Positions 52,190-62,541 of a DNA stretch of 64,000 nt are shown in pieces. Location: positions 1,561,501 through 1,625,500 of the forward strand of contig NZ_CP166625.1 in assembly GCF_041320595.1 (NCBI RefSeq), given 5' to 3'. Each line of letters opens with the position of its first letter. Position 1 is the first letter of the stretch. Both the position numbers and the translations under genes were made by a program. The stretch is from Pleomorphomonas sp. PLEO (GTDB taxonomy: Bacteria; Pseudomonadota; Alphaproteobacteria; Rhizobiales; Pleomorphomonadaceae). The notes below the pieces were generated by a model. It was given only the letters and a program-made list of their open reading frames with translations. It did no database searches and was not told the DNA's origin.

Positions 52190-52816
52190 CTATTTCGGCT
52201 CTTTGCGACCCACCGTCCGCACGTGCCGAGCCAGCACGGCGGCGGCTGTGTCGGCCTGTCCGGCCCTGAGCGCATCAAGGATGGCGCGATGATCGCGGTC
52301 GGTGGGGGCTTCCCATTCGGCCCGCCAGCCGGAGAACAGGAAGCGAGCGCTGGCGGTCTGCAAGTCGTCGATCGCCTTTAGGAGACGCGGCATGCCGCAG
52401 GGCGTCAGGATGATGCGGTGGAACGCGCGGTTGGCCTCTTCCCAGGCGTAGACGTCGCGCGCCCGATCGCCAGCCCGGTTGGCGTCCTCAGCCTGATCGA
52501 GAATGGCTTTCGTCATATGCGGGAAGGCGTTACGCAGCGCCAGCGCCTCCAGCGACGCCCGCATTTCCGACACCTCGCGTACCTCCTCGCGGCTGAAGCC
52601 GGCCACCCGCACACCCCGGCGCGGCTCGCTCACCACCAGCCCCTGCGACTCCAACAGGCGAAATGCTTCGCGAACCGGCACATGGCTGGCCCCGAATTCC
52701 TCGGCCACATGGTCCTGCCGAAGGCGGCTACCGGCCTCAATGGCGCCGGAAATGATCCGCTCGGCCAGCGTCTTGCTGATCCGCGCGGAGATGGGCTCTG
52801 ATTTGGCGGTGCTCAT
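52190..52816 (-). CDS. bioR: GntR-type biotin repressor BioR
   Basis: A 208-residue GntR/FadR-type regulator. Winged helix at residues 10-75 (DHVAEEFGASHVPVREAFRL; LVVSEPRRGVRVAGF) and an all-helical FCD effector domain with metal-binding residues (His in EANRAFHRIIL and RDHRAIL). Neighbourhood and operators identify it as BioR. It represses bioYB and, through the box at its own start, itself. The operator overlaps the start codon region. Confidence 0.9.
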   Translation of the reverse strand: MSTAKSEPISARISKTLAERIISGAIEAGSRLRQDHVAEEFGASHVPVREAFRLLESQGLVVSEPRRGVRVAGFSREEVREVSEMRASLEALALRNAFPHMTKAILDQAEDANRAGDRARDVYAWEEANRAFHRIILTPCGMPRLLKAIDDLQTASARFLFSGWRAEWEAPTDRDHRAILDALRAGQADTAAAVLARHVRTVGRKEPK

Positions 52817-52835
52817 GAATTATAGATAATTCATG
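52814..52835. promoter_or_regulatory. BioR box at the bioR start
   Basis: TTATAGATAA at 52820-52829 is the core of a longer 22-bp palindrome (arms CATGAATTAT and ATAATTCATG around AG). One arm includes the bioR start codon, so BioR binding would block its own expression. Confidence 0.88.
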
Positions 52836-52919
52836 AGGGGGGAGGTGTCGAGGGGATCTGCCGGAATGGTGCTATAGATATCGGACTCGCACGGCCTGCA
52901 AGACGGTGGGAGGAAGATC

Positions 52920-53517
52920 GTGGCCACCATCGAAATGAGCTTCGGCCGGAAGGCCTTCGGGCTGAATCCTGCCGCCTACCTCGCCGCTCGGCCGGACTAT
53001 CCCGATAGGCTCTATGGCCTGCTCCCCGCGCGCTGCGGCCTCGGCCCCGGCGCCAAGGTGTTCGAGATCGGCACCGGCACGGCGACGCGCCGGCTGCTGG
53101 CGCTCGGCGCTGATCCGCTCATGGCCATCGAACCGGGTGCGCGGCTTGCCGCCTTCCTGCGGGCGGCCAACCCCGGCCCGGCGCTCGATGTGGTGGTCGC
53201 TCGCGCTCGAGGAAGCGGCGCTGGAAGAGGGCGCCTTCGACCTCGGCATCTGCGCCGCCGCCTTCCATTGGCTCGACGAAGACGCGACGCTCCAGAAGGT
53301 GGCGCGGCTGCTCCGCCCCGATCCGTTCCATGACGCAACGAGCGACTTGCTCTCCGGCTTCGACATCCCTCCGGACGGCGAACGCGGTATCCCCTTCGGC
53401 CTCGACGCGGAAGTCCGAAGTACCGCCCTCAAGCGCTGCGGCGCCTTTGATGTCGTGGAGCAGAGGATTGTGCCGTGGCAAATGGTGCTAACCGTCGATC
53501 AGACGGTGGCCCTCTAG
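52920..53517 (+). pseudogene. class I SAM methyltransferase, frameshifted and shortened
   Basis: The first frame, from GTG 52920 with GGAGG upstream, gives the start of a methyltransferase (KVFEIGTGTATRRLLALGAD is the SAM-binding motif I). Near 53200 one extra base shifts the frame; the continuation LEEGAFDLGICAAAFHWLDE lies in the next frame. The part between RLLRP and PFHDATSDLLSG lacks residues normal for the family, and the end is short. It is a decaying gene beside the DarTG-like island. Confidence 0.75.
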
Positions 53518-53834
53518 CGACGTACTCCAACCTCACCACACGGGAGGATAGTGAGGCGGTGCTGGGGGGATTGGTAGGTTTGCAAGGGATGAGTTCGTGG
53601 GAAGGGTGGAGAGGAACATAACGACGAGTGTGTTTGTGAGGCCGAGGGGGGGCAAAAGCGATGAGTTTGTCACTCTCGGATTGACCTCTTCGTTAATCCC
53701 GTGAGACGATAGCTGGCCGGAATGTGAGTGCATGGAGACTGTCATGTCTGAGACTCTGTGCCCATCCAACCGATATTCGAGACTTGATTATATTAATGTG
53801 ATATATTAGAACGAAAAGAGAACGCAGGTGCTCC
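53518..53834. other. 317-bp stretch without a gene, left border of the DarTG-like island
   Basis: No gene is supported here. Composition turns AT-rich near 53770, where sequences such as TATATTAATGTGATATATTA (53785-53804) probably include the promoter of the darG-like gene. Confidence 0.4.
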
Positions 53835-53837
53835 TTG

Positions 53838-54752
53838 TTGACATATGTTCGAACCAGCCTTTTTGATTCTCCAGCTCAAACGTTGGTCAACACGGTCAAC
53901 GTCGTAGGAGTTATGGGAAAAGGCATCGCACTTGAGTTTAAAGAGCGTTATCCAGATATGTTCAGGGCTTATAAGAAGCTCTGCGATAGCCATTCGTTGG
54001 ACATTGGGAAGCTCCATCTCTGGCGCGCCTCAGATCATTGGGTTCTAAATTTTCCCACCAAAACAACTTGGCGCCAGCCTTCTAAGCTTGAATATATTGA
54101 AGCTGGACTAGAGGTCTTTCAACGCTCCTACAAGGCGATGGGTATCGCATCGGTATCCTTTCCTCCTTTAGGTTGTGGTAATGGTAACTTAGACTGGCGC
54201 GATGTACGGCCTCTAATGGAGCGTTATTTGGCTAGGATCGAAATACCCGTTTATGTGCACGATCGACAAGTTCCTCAAACATTTATTGCCGAGCATCAGC
54301 TTCCTGAAGAAAAGCGTGTTCCGATTAGTTTTAATGAGTTTACGCATGATATTATGTTTAGGATTGAACGTAGCAGAAACTTCTCCACTTTGAGAAACAC
54401 ATCTGAGTTTGTTGCTCGCTGGGTGGAAGACGGAAATATTATAATCGAAAGATCAACTGGTCGCAGCGAAATTATAGATCGTGAGTTGATAGAGGCGGCT
54501 TGGTCAGCTTTACAGAATGGCATGCTTACGGCGGATCAGTTCGCGGATGAACCTTCTAAGAAGTTAAAATCTTATCTCTTTCCTATTCTTGCTTCCTTAC
54601 CTTATGTAAAGGTCGCGGAGATTAGTAAGCCAGGCTGGCTAGAGGGAAGCCAAGGGCACGCATTATATATTAGTCGTGATGACCGAAAGAGTGGGGCACA
54701 GATGGATGCTGTGTCTTCAGGATCTGGGGAGCAGGCGTGCCTATCACTCTAG
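53838..54752 (+). CDS. darG: DarG-like macrodomain antitoxin
   Basis: A 304-residue protein. Residues 1-150 form a macrodomain of the DarG (ALC1-like) type: LVNTVNVVGVMGKGIALEFK (ADP-ribose binding), WVLNFPTKTTWRQPSKLEYI and FPPLGCGNGNLDW. DarG removes ADP-ribose from thymidine on DNA and so reverses DarT. The C-terminal 150 residues, which in DarG bind and shield DarT, have no motif I recognise. Start is TTG 53838 (or 53835) after AGGTG. The gene overlaps darT by 16 bases and precedes it, the opposite of the usual darT-darG order. AT-rich, so acquired. Confidence 0.85.
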   Translation: MTYVRTSLFDSPAQTLVNTVNVVGVMGKGIALEFKERYPDMFRAYKKLCDSHSLDIGKLHLWRASDHWVLNFPTKTTWRQPSKLEYIEAGLEVFQRSYKAMGIASVSFPPLGCGNGNLDWRDVRPLMERYLARIEIPVYVHDRQVPQTFIAEHQLPEEKRVPISFNEFTHDIMFRIERSRNFSTLRNTSEFVARWVEDGNIIIERSTGRSEIIDRELIEAAWSALQNGMLTADQFADEPSKKLKSYLFPILASLPYVKVAEISKPGWLEGSQGHALYISRDDRKSGAQMDAVSSGSGEQACLSL

Positions 54753-55705
54753 CTCGAGCTCGAAAGCATGTCAGCGACCAAACGGCACGCTTGAAGGGCA
54801 GCAATCGTGCTGGATGGCCACAGTTTTTATATCATGCATGTGACGTAACCACGGCAATTAACGTAGTCCGCCATGGTGAGTTAAAGTGTCGCAATGACGC
54901 TTCTGGCTTTCTCGATGTGGCGAATGGAGGGGCTCTTAATATTTTCGATGGCTCCCATTCGTGTGCTCGCTTGTATTTCCGTCCGAAAAACCCGTTTCAT
55001 TTCAGAACTGAAGGCATAAAGTGTATTGCAGACCAATGGCGCTTGGCTAACCATATGTCCATACCCGTTATGTTTGTTTTCGACTTGGTTTCCGTTATTA
55101 CTTTGCCTGGGGCAAAATTCAGTAGTGGGAACGTTCAAAAATCTCGTTCATTTCTGGATGGGGACACCGCTTTTGGTGAGCTTGATTTCACTGCAATTTA
55201 TCATGACTCACCTACAAATTCCGGAAATAAAGAATACATACTGAATATGCGTATGTCGGAAGTGGGTGTCGAAAGAAAGGTTCCACTTTTCCCTCATCTC
55301 AAGGCGATTGTATTCCGTACTCAATCGGACATGCGTACGTTTGAATATTTACTTGAGAGGGATGGAATATTTTGTCCATATAAGAGATTCGTGGAGAGGT
55401 CTCGTGGAACGTTATTTTTATCGAGAGCATTTTATATTAATGATCTTAGTTTTTCTGAGGATGTTGTGAGTCTGACATTTAATTTTCCAATTGATTTCTC
55501 TCCTTCTGATCGGGTATTTAAAGTATATATTTGTCAAAATGTGGTAGGTCAATCATCGATTTACGATAAGCCTGTAGAGTTGAGAAAGCCAACTTTCCGG
55601 GTGAAGAATTTTAGGCCTGATACATCTGCGATCTGGTTGATTAGGCTGGAAGATCAGCTCGCTTTTAACGGAAGAATTCAGGCAGAGGTTTCCGAACTAT
55701 TCTGA
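54737..55705 (+). CDS. darT: DarT-like DNA ADP-ribosyltransferase toxin (DUF4433)
   Basis: A 322-residue toxin of the DarT/DUF4433 group. The NAD-binding histidine is in FLYHACDVTTA (His33), followed by the family stretch SCARLYFRPKNPFHFRTEGI (Arg82), and the likely catalytic glutamate is in NKEYILNMRM (Glu166). DarT attaches ADP-ribose to thymidine in single-stranded DNA and blocks replication; DarTG systems also act against phage. The last 100 residues (after FVERSRGTLFLS) extend beyond the core of about 210 residues and have no known motif. Start GTG 54737 with GGGGAGCAGG upstream. GC about 40 percent. Confidence 0.85.
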   Translation: MPITLARARKHVSDQTARLKGSNRAGWPQFLYHACDVTTAINVVRHGELKCRNDASGFLDVANGGALNIFDGSHSCARLYFRPKNPFHFRTEGIKCIADQWRLANHMSIPVMFVFDLVSVITLPGAKFSSGNVQKSRSFLDGDTAFGELDFTAIYHDSPTNSGNKEYILNMRMSEVGVERKVPLFPHLKAIVFRTQSDMRTFEYLLERDGIFCPYKRFVERSRGTLFLSRAFYINDLSFSEDVVSLTFNFPIDFSPSDRVFKVYICQNVVGQSSIYDKPVELRKPTFRVKNFRPDTSAIWLIRLEDQLAFNGRIQAEVSELF

Positions 55706-55733
55706 TAGTGAAGTTCGGCGCCGCAGAGGCGGA

Positions 55734-55914
55734 TTAAAAATCCCTCGGCCCCGCAAGGAGCCCCCACAGCCCCATCACCGCATCGCGCACCTCGATCGTC
55801 AAGGGGGGGGCGACCATGCCTTCGATGGCGGTGTTGGTGAGGATGATGGAGGGATGCTATTCGCCCGGTCGACGAACCAGTTGTGGTCGTAGCGCCGCCC
55901 CCACTGAATGGTGC
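55734..55914 (-). pseudogene. C-terminal remnant of a beta-lactamase-family serine hydrolase
   Basis: The minus strand reads TIQWGRRYDHNWFVDRANSI in one frame, then IILTNTAIEGMVAPPLTIEV and RDAVMGLWG in another, ending with TAA at 55736-55734. This is the C-terminal part of class C beta-lactamase-like hydrolases (GHxWFVD and ALTNTAxEGM region). The rest is gone. It lies at the right border of the DarTG-like island. Nothing else convincing is seen in 55706-56088. Confidence 0.55.
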
Positions 55915-56088
55915 CTGCGGCTCGCGGGCTGCCGGCGGTGGCGGAGTCGGCAGGACTATCCAGAGCCGTAGCCGAAGCTAAGCCGGGGCGCATAGCGTTC
56001 TTTTCAGGCGGCCCTTGCGGCGCGGCTATCCGCTCGACGGCTGCGGGCTTTACAAGGTAGGCGCAGAGTGGCGGATGTCGCCTCCCCC

Positions 56089-56349
56089 TCACTCACACGC
56101 AAACGCCGTCTTCCCCAGATCCCCCAGCCTCCGGAACACCTCATCCCCCGCCTCGTTGAGCTCAGCGAGATGGCCGAGGGCGTCCTTGTGGCGGCCGGCT
56201 TCGAACAGTTTCAGCGTGGCCACCGCTTCCTGGTGGACGCTGGCGTGGGCTGGTTCGATGGAGCGGAGTTGGCTGAGCGACTTGATCTTGGGGTCGGTCA
56301 CCCTGTCGTACCACAGGCCGAGGGCGACGCACCGGGGTTTGCCCTTCAT
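56089..56349 (-). CDS. truncated CZB-domain ORF, copy of the chemoreceptor C-terminus
   Basis: An 86-residue ORF that begins at an ATG overlapping the fghA stop (ATGA) and ends like the MCP at 59643. It contains the CZB pieces [20 protein letters not shown] and [12 protein letters not shown], so the Cys and the HxxxH ligands remain, but the first zinc-binding His region of the MCP (KIDHVLFKK) is missing. DNA identity to 59645-59875 is about 90 percent by eye. It may be a fresh remnant or a small coupled protein; expression is unknown. Confidence 0.6.
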   Translation of the reverse strand: MKGKPRCVALGLWYDRVTDPKIKSLSQLRSIEPAHASVHQEAVATLKLFEAGRHKDALGHLAELNEAGDEVFRRLGDLGKTAFACE

Positions 56350-57182
56350 TGAAGCCGCTCGGCGTGCCAACGAATATGGTCAGCCATGAACGTCGAGATG
56401 AACAGATACGAATGGTCGTAGCCATCACGCATATTGAGCGTCAAATCGATGCCTGCCTTCTGACAGGCATTTTTGAGGAGCTCGGGCCTTAGTCCAGTTT
56501 CCAGGAACGGGTCGGCCGTTCCCTGATCGACCAGCAGCTCCTTTACCCGATATCCGTCCTCGATCAGCAAGGTCATGTCGTGGGCTCGCCATGCGGCGGG
56601 ATTGTCGCCGAGGTACTTTTGAAAAGCTGGCTGTGACCAGTCCGCGGTCGATGGCTGACAAATCGGGGCGAATGCCGAGACGGAGGTGAAGCGTTCTGGA
56701 GTCTTCAGGGCAAGCGTGATGGCTCCATGCCCCCCCATCGAATGTCCGAAAATGCCCTGCCGCTTGTTATCGATGGCAAGACCGGCGCCATCCAGAAGCC
56801 GCGGCAGTTCCTCCATGATGTAAGTCTGCATTCTGTAGTTTTGGGCGAAAGGCTCTACGGTGGCGTCGAGATAGAAGCCAGCGCCTTTCCCAAACTGCCA
56901 ATTGTCGGGTTCGTCGGGAATGTCATCGCCGCGAGGACTGGTGTCGGGGCAGATGATTGCGACGCCGAGGTCGGCGGCGGCCCGGCGATATTCGCCTTTG
57001 TCCATGACGTTCTGATGGGTGCAGGTGAGACCCGACAGGTACCATAACATCGGTACTTTCGCGACTTGAGCCCGCGGCGGCATGAAGACCGCGAATGTCA
57101 TGTCGCAGCGGCAGGCCTCGGAGGCATGCGAGAACACATATTGGGAGCCGCCAAAGGACTTGCTGACCGAGATTTGTTTCAT
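56346..57182 (-). CDS. fghA: S-formylglutathione hydrolase
   Basis: A 278-residue esterase D-type hydrolase with nucleophile Ser148 in GHSMGG, the YLSGLTCTHQNVM oxyanion-region motif (with the conserved Cys) and the catalytic His in DGYDHSYLFI. It hydrolyses S-formylglutathione to formate and glutathione, step two of formaldehyde detoxification. It is the third gene of the frmR-adhC-fghA operon, 108 bp after adhC. Start ATG 57182 is fixed by the family. Confidence 0.94.
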   Translation of the reverse strand: MKQISVSKSFGGSQYVFSHASEACRCDMTFAVFMPPRAQVAKVPMLWYLSGLTCTHQNVMDKGEYRRAAADLGVAIICPDTSPRGDDIPDEPDNWQFGKGAGFYLDATVEPFAQNYRMQTYIMEELPRLLDGAGLAIDNKRQGIFGHSMGGHGAITLALKTPERFTSVSAFAPICQPSTADWSQPAFQKYLGDNPAAWRAHDMTLLIEDGYRVKELLVDQGTADPFLETGLRPELLKNACQKAGIDLTLNMRDGYDHSYLFISTFMADHIRWHAERLQ

Positions 57183-57290
57183 TGCTGACCTGTCGAATGG
57201 GCGAGAGTCGATGGACTGGGAGAGCGCTTGGGCATCCGCGGTTGCCGATGGAACAGTGGATGCCCGCATGCAAACGCATGCGACGAGTGA

Positions 57291-58403
<1,113 letters not shown>

Positions 58404-58429
58404 AAGGCCTCTCCTTCAGGGGAGCGTGC

Positions 58430-58711
58430 CTATTTCAAATAGGCGCGCAGGATTTTCATGATGTCGTCCATCTGATCGTCTCCGACCGATGGTGTCTTCG
58501 CGGGCGCTGGGTGGCTCATCGTTTCACGGAGATGGATCTCCAGCACTTCGGCCATCAACCCGCCCGCCGCGCCGCGCATGGCGGCAATCTGCTGGAGGAG
58601 AAGGCGACATTCGGTGCCTGCCTGCACTGCTCTTTCCAATGCTTCGACCTGTCCCTTGATGCGTCTGAGACGTGTCGTGGCCTTCTTTTTGTCTTCAGCC
58701 GAGTATGGCAT
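58430..58711 (-). CDS. frmR: formaldehyde-responsive repressor FrmR
   Basis: A 93-residue CsoR/RcnR-family regulator. Pro2, Cys35 (GTECRLLLQQ) and His60 (LEIHLRETM) are all at the positions used by FrmR of Escherichia coli, where Pro2 and Cys35 of neighbouring subunits are crosslinked by formaldehyde. TAGGAG precedes the ATG. It represses itself and the adhC-fghA genes until formaldehyde appears. Confidence 0.93.
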   Translation of the reverse strand: MPYSAEDKKKATTRLRRIKGQVEALERAVQAGTECRLLLQQIAAMRGAAGGLMAEVLEIHLRETMSHPAPAKTPSVGDDQMDDIMKILRAYLK

Positions 58712-58737
58712 TCGCGCGCTCCTAAGTGGCAATACGC

Positions 58738-58775
58738 ATACTGGACAGAGTGTGTCAATATACTGGAGGGAGTAT
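58738..58775. promoter_or_regulatory. tandem FrmR operators
   Basis: ATACTGGAGGGAGTAT (58760-58775) is an inverted repeat of ATACT/AGTAT with a GC-rich centre, as CsoR/FrmR-type sites are. A second copy ATACTGGACAGAGTGT (58738-58753) lies 22 bp away, two helix turns. The minus-strand -35 TTGACA (58757-58752) sits between them. Confidence 0.7.
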
Positions 58776-58953
58776 GGGAGATGCGCGGAGCGTCGTATCA
58801 TGACCGGCAAGCCGGCGACAGGTCTTGGCTTTGAAAGTTGAGAACCAAGCTGAAGAGTGGATATATGATTGTGACAATAAATATTTCTCGGATGCGGGAA
58901 TCCATATCCTCCTTCGGAGGCAGGCGTTTCGGCGCTTCCTTGGCTCCCCGCCC

Positions 58954-59466
58954 TCAGGCCTTGTCGATCAGGATATAATCCGCCGTAAACTCGAACGGCT
59001 TCATCTCACTGGCCTTGGTCAGGTGGATGAAATGGCCGTACTGGCGGAGCGCGGCCGATAGATCTACCGCCTGGTCGACTTCGAACAGCTTGTCCTTGTG
59101 CGGCTGCTTCCAGCCTTTCACCAGCTTCAGCGCCTTGGCCTTGGCGGCGTTGGCGTCTTCGGCGACGATCAGCACGTTTTTGTGCTGCTCGGTGAATTCG
59201 GCCGGGTCGTAGCCGCCGAGGTTGATGAAGAACAGCCGGTTGGGCGTGGGCTCGGGCGCCGTGGTCCGCAGCGTGATGTCATGGCCGTCGGCCTGTTCGA
59301 TGGCGGCCCAGCAGTCGACGTGGAACTTTGCCTTGTCGCCCCACCATTGCGCCCTCAGGTCGGCAAAGCAGTCCTCGACCTTGTCGCCGATCGAAAAGCG
59401 GATGTCGTGCAACTCGACGTTCGAGTTCCTGAAATTGCCGCCGACCTGAAACATGAAGAGCTTCAA
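58954..59466 (-). CDS. DUF1543 family protein
   Basis: A 170-residue protein with two DUF1543-like halves: MKLFMFQVGGNFRNSNVELH with FSIGDKVEDCFADLRAQWWG, and RLFFINLGGYDPAEFTEQHK with VLIVAEDANAAKAKALKLVKG. The family is uncharacterised. It is alone between the frm operon and the chemoreceptor gene. A shorter core start is not needed because the ATG opens the first half directly. Confidence 0.85.
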   Translation of the reverse strand: MKLFMFQVGGNFRNSNVELHDIRFSIGDKVEDCFADLRAQWWGDKAKFHVDCWAAIEQADGHDITLRTTAPEPTPNRLFFINLGGYDPAEFTEQHKNVLIVAEDANAAKAKALKLVKGWKQPHKDKLFEVDQAVDLSAALRQYGHFIHLTKASEMKPFEFTADYILIDKA

Positions 59467-59580
59467 TGCAATCTCCCTGGCTGAGTCACGGTTCTGTATG
59501 GCGCGTGGACTCGCCGGGGGATGTCAGTAGAGGAGAATGGACGGTGTGCCGGAGCGCTTGAGATCAGATGGAAAACAATG

Positions 59581-59609
59581 GGCCGCGCCGACTTCCGCCG
59601 GGCGCGGCC
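59581..59609 (-). terminator. terminator of the chemoreceptor gene
   Basis: GGCCGCGCC and GGCGCGGCC pair over 9 bp. On the minus strand the hairpin is followed by CATTGTTTTCC, moderately T-rich. It lies about 35 bases after the MCP stop. Confidence 0.6.
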
Positions 59610-59642
59610 CCCTTGCGTTGAACGTGACCCGAGGTCGCGCCC

Positions 59643-61214
59643 TCACTCACAGCTAAACGCCGTCTTCCCCAGATCCCCCAGCCGCTTGAACACCTCGTCG
59701 CCCGCCTCGTTGAGCTCTGCGAGATGGCTGAGGGCGTCCTTGTGGCGGCCGGCTTCGAACAGTTTCAGCGTGGCCACCGCTTCCTGGTGGACGCGGGCGT
59801 GGGCCGGCTCGATGGAGCGGAATTCGCTCAGCGACTTGATCTTGGGGTCGGTCACCTTGTCGTACCACAGGCCGAGGCGGCAGCAGTGGTGGTCGGGTAC
59901 CTTGGCGCTGAGGAAGTTGCCGTAGCCGAGCAGGGTGTCGATCACCTTCTTCTTGAACAGCACGTGGTCGATCTTGGCGATTTCCAAGAGCATGGCCGGG
60001 TCGACGGAATCCTGGAACAGCGCCTTGGATTCATCGGCGTTGCGCTGGTTGCTGGTCTCCACCTTGTCGGCCATCTGCTTGAGCAGCGACTGATTGTGCT
60101 GGGCGAGGAACGCGGCGGCGTCCACCGACGTGGCAATTTCGGCGCTGGCCGCCTGCTGCTCTTCCAGCACGGCGGCGATGGAGTCGATGCGCGTCAGCAC
60201 CGTGGCGACGCGCTCGCCGATGGTGCTCATGGCGCCCGACACCTCGTCGATCACCGTTCCGCCGGTGGCGACGGCGGTGTTGGTGTGCGACATGGCGTCC
60301 GTCATGCCCTCTATCACCTGGCGCATGCTCTCGATGCGGGCGTTGATGTTCTCGGTGGCGCTAGCCGTCTGGTTGGCCAGCACCTTCACCTCGGAGGCGA
60401 CCACGGCAAAGCCCTTGCCGGCCTCGCCGGCCCGCGCCGCTTCGATGGTGGCATTGAGCGCCAAGAGGTTGGTCTGGTTGGCGATGGTGTCGATGACGGA
60501 GAGGATCTGGGCGATCTGGTCGAAGGCCGCTTCGAGCTCGGTCACCTTGGCCTTGGTCTCGTCGGTGGTGGCGCTGATGTTACCCATGGCGGCGCGCAGC
60601 TTTTCCACGGCGGCGGTCGATTGCATGGCGGCATCGGAGGCGCTGCGCGATTCATTCAACGCCTCGTGGCTGGCCCTGGATATCTCGCCGATCGAGGCCA
60701 CCATCTCGGCCGTCGAACTGGCCATCGCCTGCGAACTGGTGGTGAGGTCGCCCATGTTGTAGGCGAGGCCCGACATTTCCACCGCGATGGCGTTGACGTC
60801 GGAAATGGTGGCGGCGATGCGGCCGATGGAGTGCCGCGTGAAGCAGGCGCGCAGCGTCTCGCTCTCGGCGCTGACGCGGCGCTCGGTCATGGCGCGTTCC
60901 AGCGCCGTCATCACCTTGGCATAAGCAAGGCAGAGGTCGGAGGCGGCGCCCGAGCGGCCGAAGGCGAAGGGCGATTTGCGCATCAGCGTCGGCAGCGCGG
61001 CGGCCATGTGGGCTTCCACGCCGGCGGCGAGCGCGCCGAGATCGGTGCCTCCGGCGAGGAGGTCGGCAAGGCGGCGCTCCGGCGCGGTGGCGTCGAACAG
61101 GCTGGCGACAAGCCCCTTAACATCCCCCTGGGATGACACCGTTGTCGACCGAGGGGATCCCGACGCGGCGCCGGGGGAAAAAGTTGAATTCAGTGAAGCA
61201 GTTGAGGTCGCCAT
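59643..61214 (-). CDS. soluble methyl-accepting chemotaxis protein with CZB domain
   Basis: A 523-residue chemoreceptor without membrane segments, so cytoplasmic. After an N-terminal region of about 130 residues comes the signalling coiled coil with the conserved hairpin tip [20 protein letters not shown], followed by [15 protein letters not shown]. The C-terminal 100 residues are a CZB zinc-binding domain ([26 protein letters not shown]), which senses zinc or hypochlorite in known cases. ATG 61214 has AGGAGA upstream. Its C-terminal part has been copied to 56089-56330. Confidence 0.94.
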   Translation of the reverse strand: MATSTASLNSTFSPGAASGSPRSTTVSSQGDVKGLVASLFDATAPERRLADLLAGGTDLGALAAGVEAHMAAALPTLMRKSPFAFGRSGAASDLCLAYAKVMTALERAMTERRVSAESETLRACFTRHSIGRIAATISDVNAIAVEMSGLAYNMGDLTTSSQAMASSTAEMVASIGEISRASHEALNESRSASDAAMQSTAAVEKLRAAMGNISATTDETKAKVTELEAAFDQIAQILSVIDTIANQTNLLALNATIEAARAGEAGKGFAVVASEVKVLANQTASATENINARIESMRQVIEGMTDAMSHTNTAVATGGTVIDEVSGAMSTIGERVATVLTRIDSIAAVLEEQQAASAEIATSVDAAAFLAQHNQSLLKQMADKVETSNQRNADESKALFQDSVDPAMLLEIAKIDHVLFKKKVIDTLLGYGNFLSAKVPDHHCCRLGLWYDKVTDPKIKSLSEFRSIEPAHARVHQEAVATLKLFEAGRHKDALSHLAELNEAGDEVFKRLGDLGKTAFSCE

Positions 61215-61492
61215 GCGCAGTCTCCTAAGCGCGGCGATCCTGGAGCGGAACCCGTTAACGAAGTGTAGAATTCCGCAAGCTGCAACCAAGAAACGACAAG
61301 GTAAGAAGGGGCAAGGCGCAAATCTGCAACCAAGGCGGTTATCACCCTCCGTATTAACGTCTATCTGGTTCGGCGGCCTCAAGATTTATTGTAGTTTTGG
61401 TCGCCGTTTGCCCAACGCGGCCGGCCCCGTAGCTGATTAGCCGGCTTCGAATCAAATCTGAGTTTGGCCCGGCAAGAGCCGCCGGCCGAGGG

Positions 61493-62341
61493 TCATTGCC
61501 TCGGCTCGGGCGGCTTGTCGGTCCATTGCGGCGGGGCGCCGACCATGCCGGCGACCATGCCGGGCACGCCGGGCGCACGGCCGAAGGTGTCGCAGGCCGG
61601 ATATTTGGGCTGGCCGCCGAAGAAGGAGCCGATCCGCGCCAGGGTCGGCAGGTGGAAGTCCATCAGGGAGGGTTCCTTGCCGGCGATGATCAGGTCGGAG
61701 AAGTCGCCGCCGTAGGAGGCGGCGAGGCTGTAGGCGTCGCCGACATCGGATACGCTCGGGTTGTTGGTGATGGAGTTGGCGCCGCGCGCCCAGACAATGG
61801 CGGCGCGCTGGATTTGCCCGCTGTCGAGCGCCTCGCCCTCGATGGCGACGCCGCCGAGCCCTATGGGAATGCGGGGAATGCTGACCGGCAGCACGAAGCC
61901 GCTGCCCAGCGAGGTCACGGCGGATACGCCAGCCATCGTCTTGTTGGTCGGCACCACGTCGATCACCGAATTGCGGATGGTGAGGTCAGCCGGCTGGTCG
62001 GGCGCCACCACCTGATACTTGTCGCTGAGCGCCACGCAGACGGCGCGGTCGAGCGCCCGCGTCACCAGATCGCGGTCGCCGTTGGCCGGAACCCTGGCGA
62101 TTGCCTGGGGCGAGAAGGTGGCCGGCAGGATGCGGACCGTTTTGGCGCCGGCCACGGCGTCTTTGTCGACATAGGCGCGGGACTTGCCGAGCATGCCGCT
62201 TTCCTTGCCGAGCCGGTCGTAATTGGAGAGCGTGCCGCCTTGCTTGAGGGGAACCGAGGCGCAGCCGGCCAGCACCAGCGCGGCGCCGAGGAGCAGGGGG
62301 GCGGATCGGCGGCGGCTGTTGGCGGCGCAGGCATCATTCAT
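61493..62341 (-). CDS. DUF3313-type lipoprotein
   Basis: A 282-residue lipoprotein with signal peptide and lipobox LVLAGC (Cys near residue 27). The mature part reads GTLSNYDRLGKESGMLGKSR, then VRILPATFSPQA and a second half with NSVIDVVPTNKT, the DUF3313 pattern. It is probably in the outer or inner membrane facing the periplasm. The C-terminus is glycine- and proline-rich. Function unknown. Confidence 0.82.
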   Translation of the reverse strand: MNDACAANSRRRSAPLLLGAALVLAGCASVPLKQGGTLSNYDRLGKESGMLGKSRAYVDKDAVAGAKTVRILPATFSPQAIARVPANGDRDLVTRALDRAVCVALSDKYQVVAPDQPADLTIRNSVIDVVPTNKTMAGVSAVTSLGSGFVLPVSIPRIPIGLGGVAIEGEALDSGQIQRAAIVWARGANSITNNPSVSDVGDAYSLAASYGGDFSDLIIAGKEPSLMDFHLPTLARIGSFFGGQPKYPACDTFGRAPGVPGMVAGMVGAPPQWTDKPPEPRQ

Positions 62342-62541
62342 TCAGTTGGCTCTTCTCACGGCTGAGGACATGCGCCTTTCTGTCACGAATCGATGTGGCG
62401 GATTGCTGACTTTTTCGCTACCGCCGCCGATTTATTTCGCCGTGACGGAAGACGGCGAGGCCCATGCTCCAAAGAGCGCCGTTTCCGGCTCCCTTCATAC
62501 CAATTCGCGAAGAGGCTGATGCATCCGCTCATGGAACCATT

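Noticed and set aside
59724-61136. Plus-strand frame of 470 codons opposite the chemoreceptor
   Set aside because: Composition (runs of Gly, His, Val and Leu) is that of an antisense shadow; the minus strand encodes a textbook MCP.
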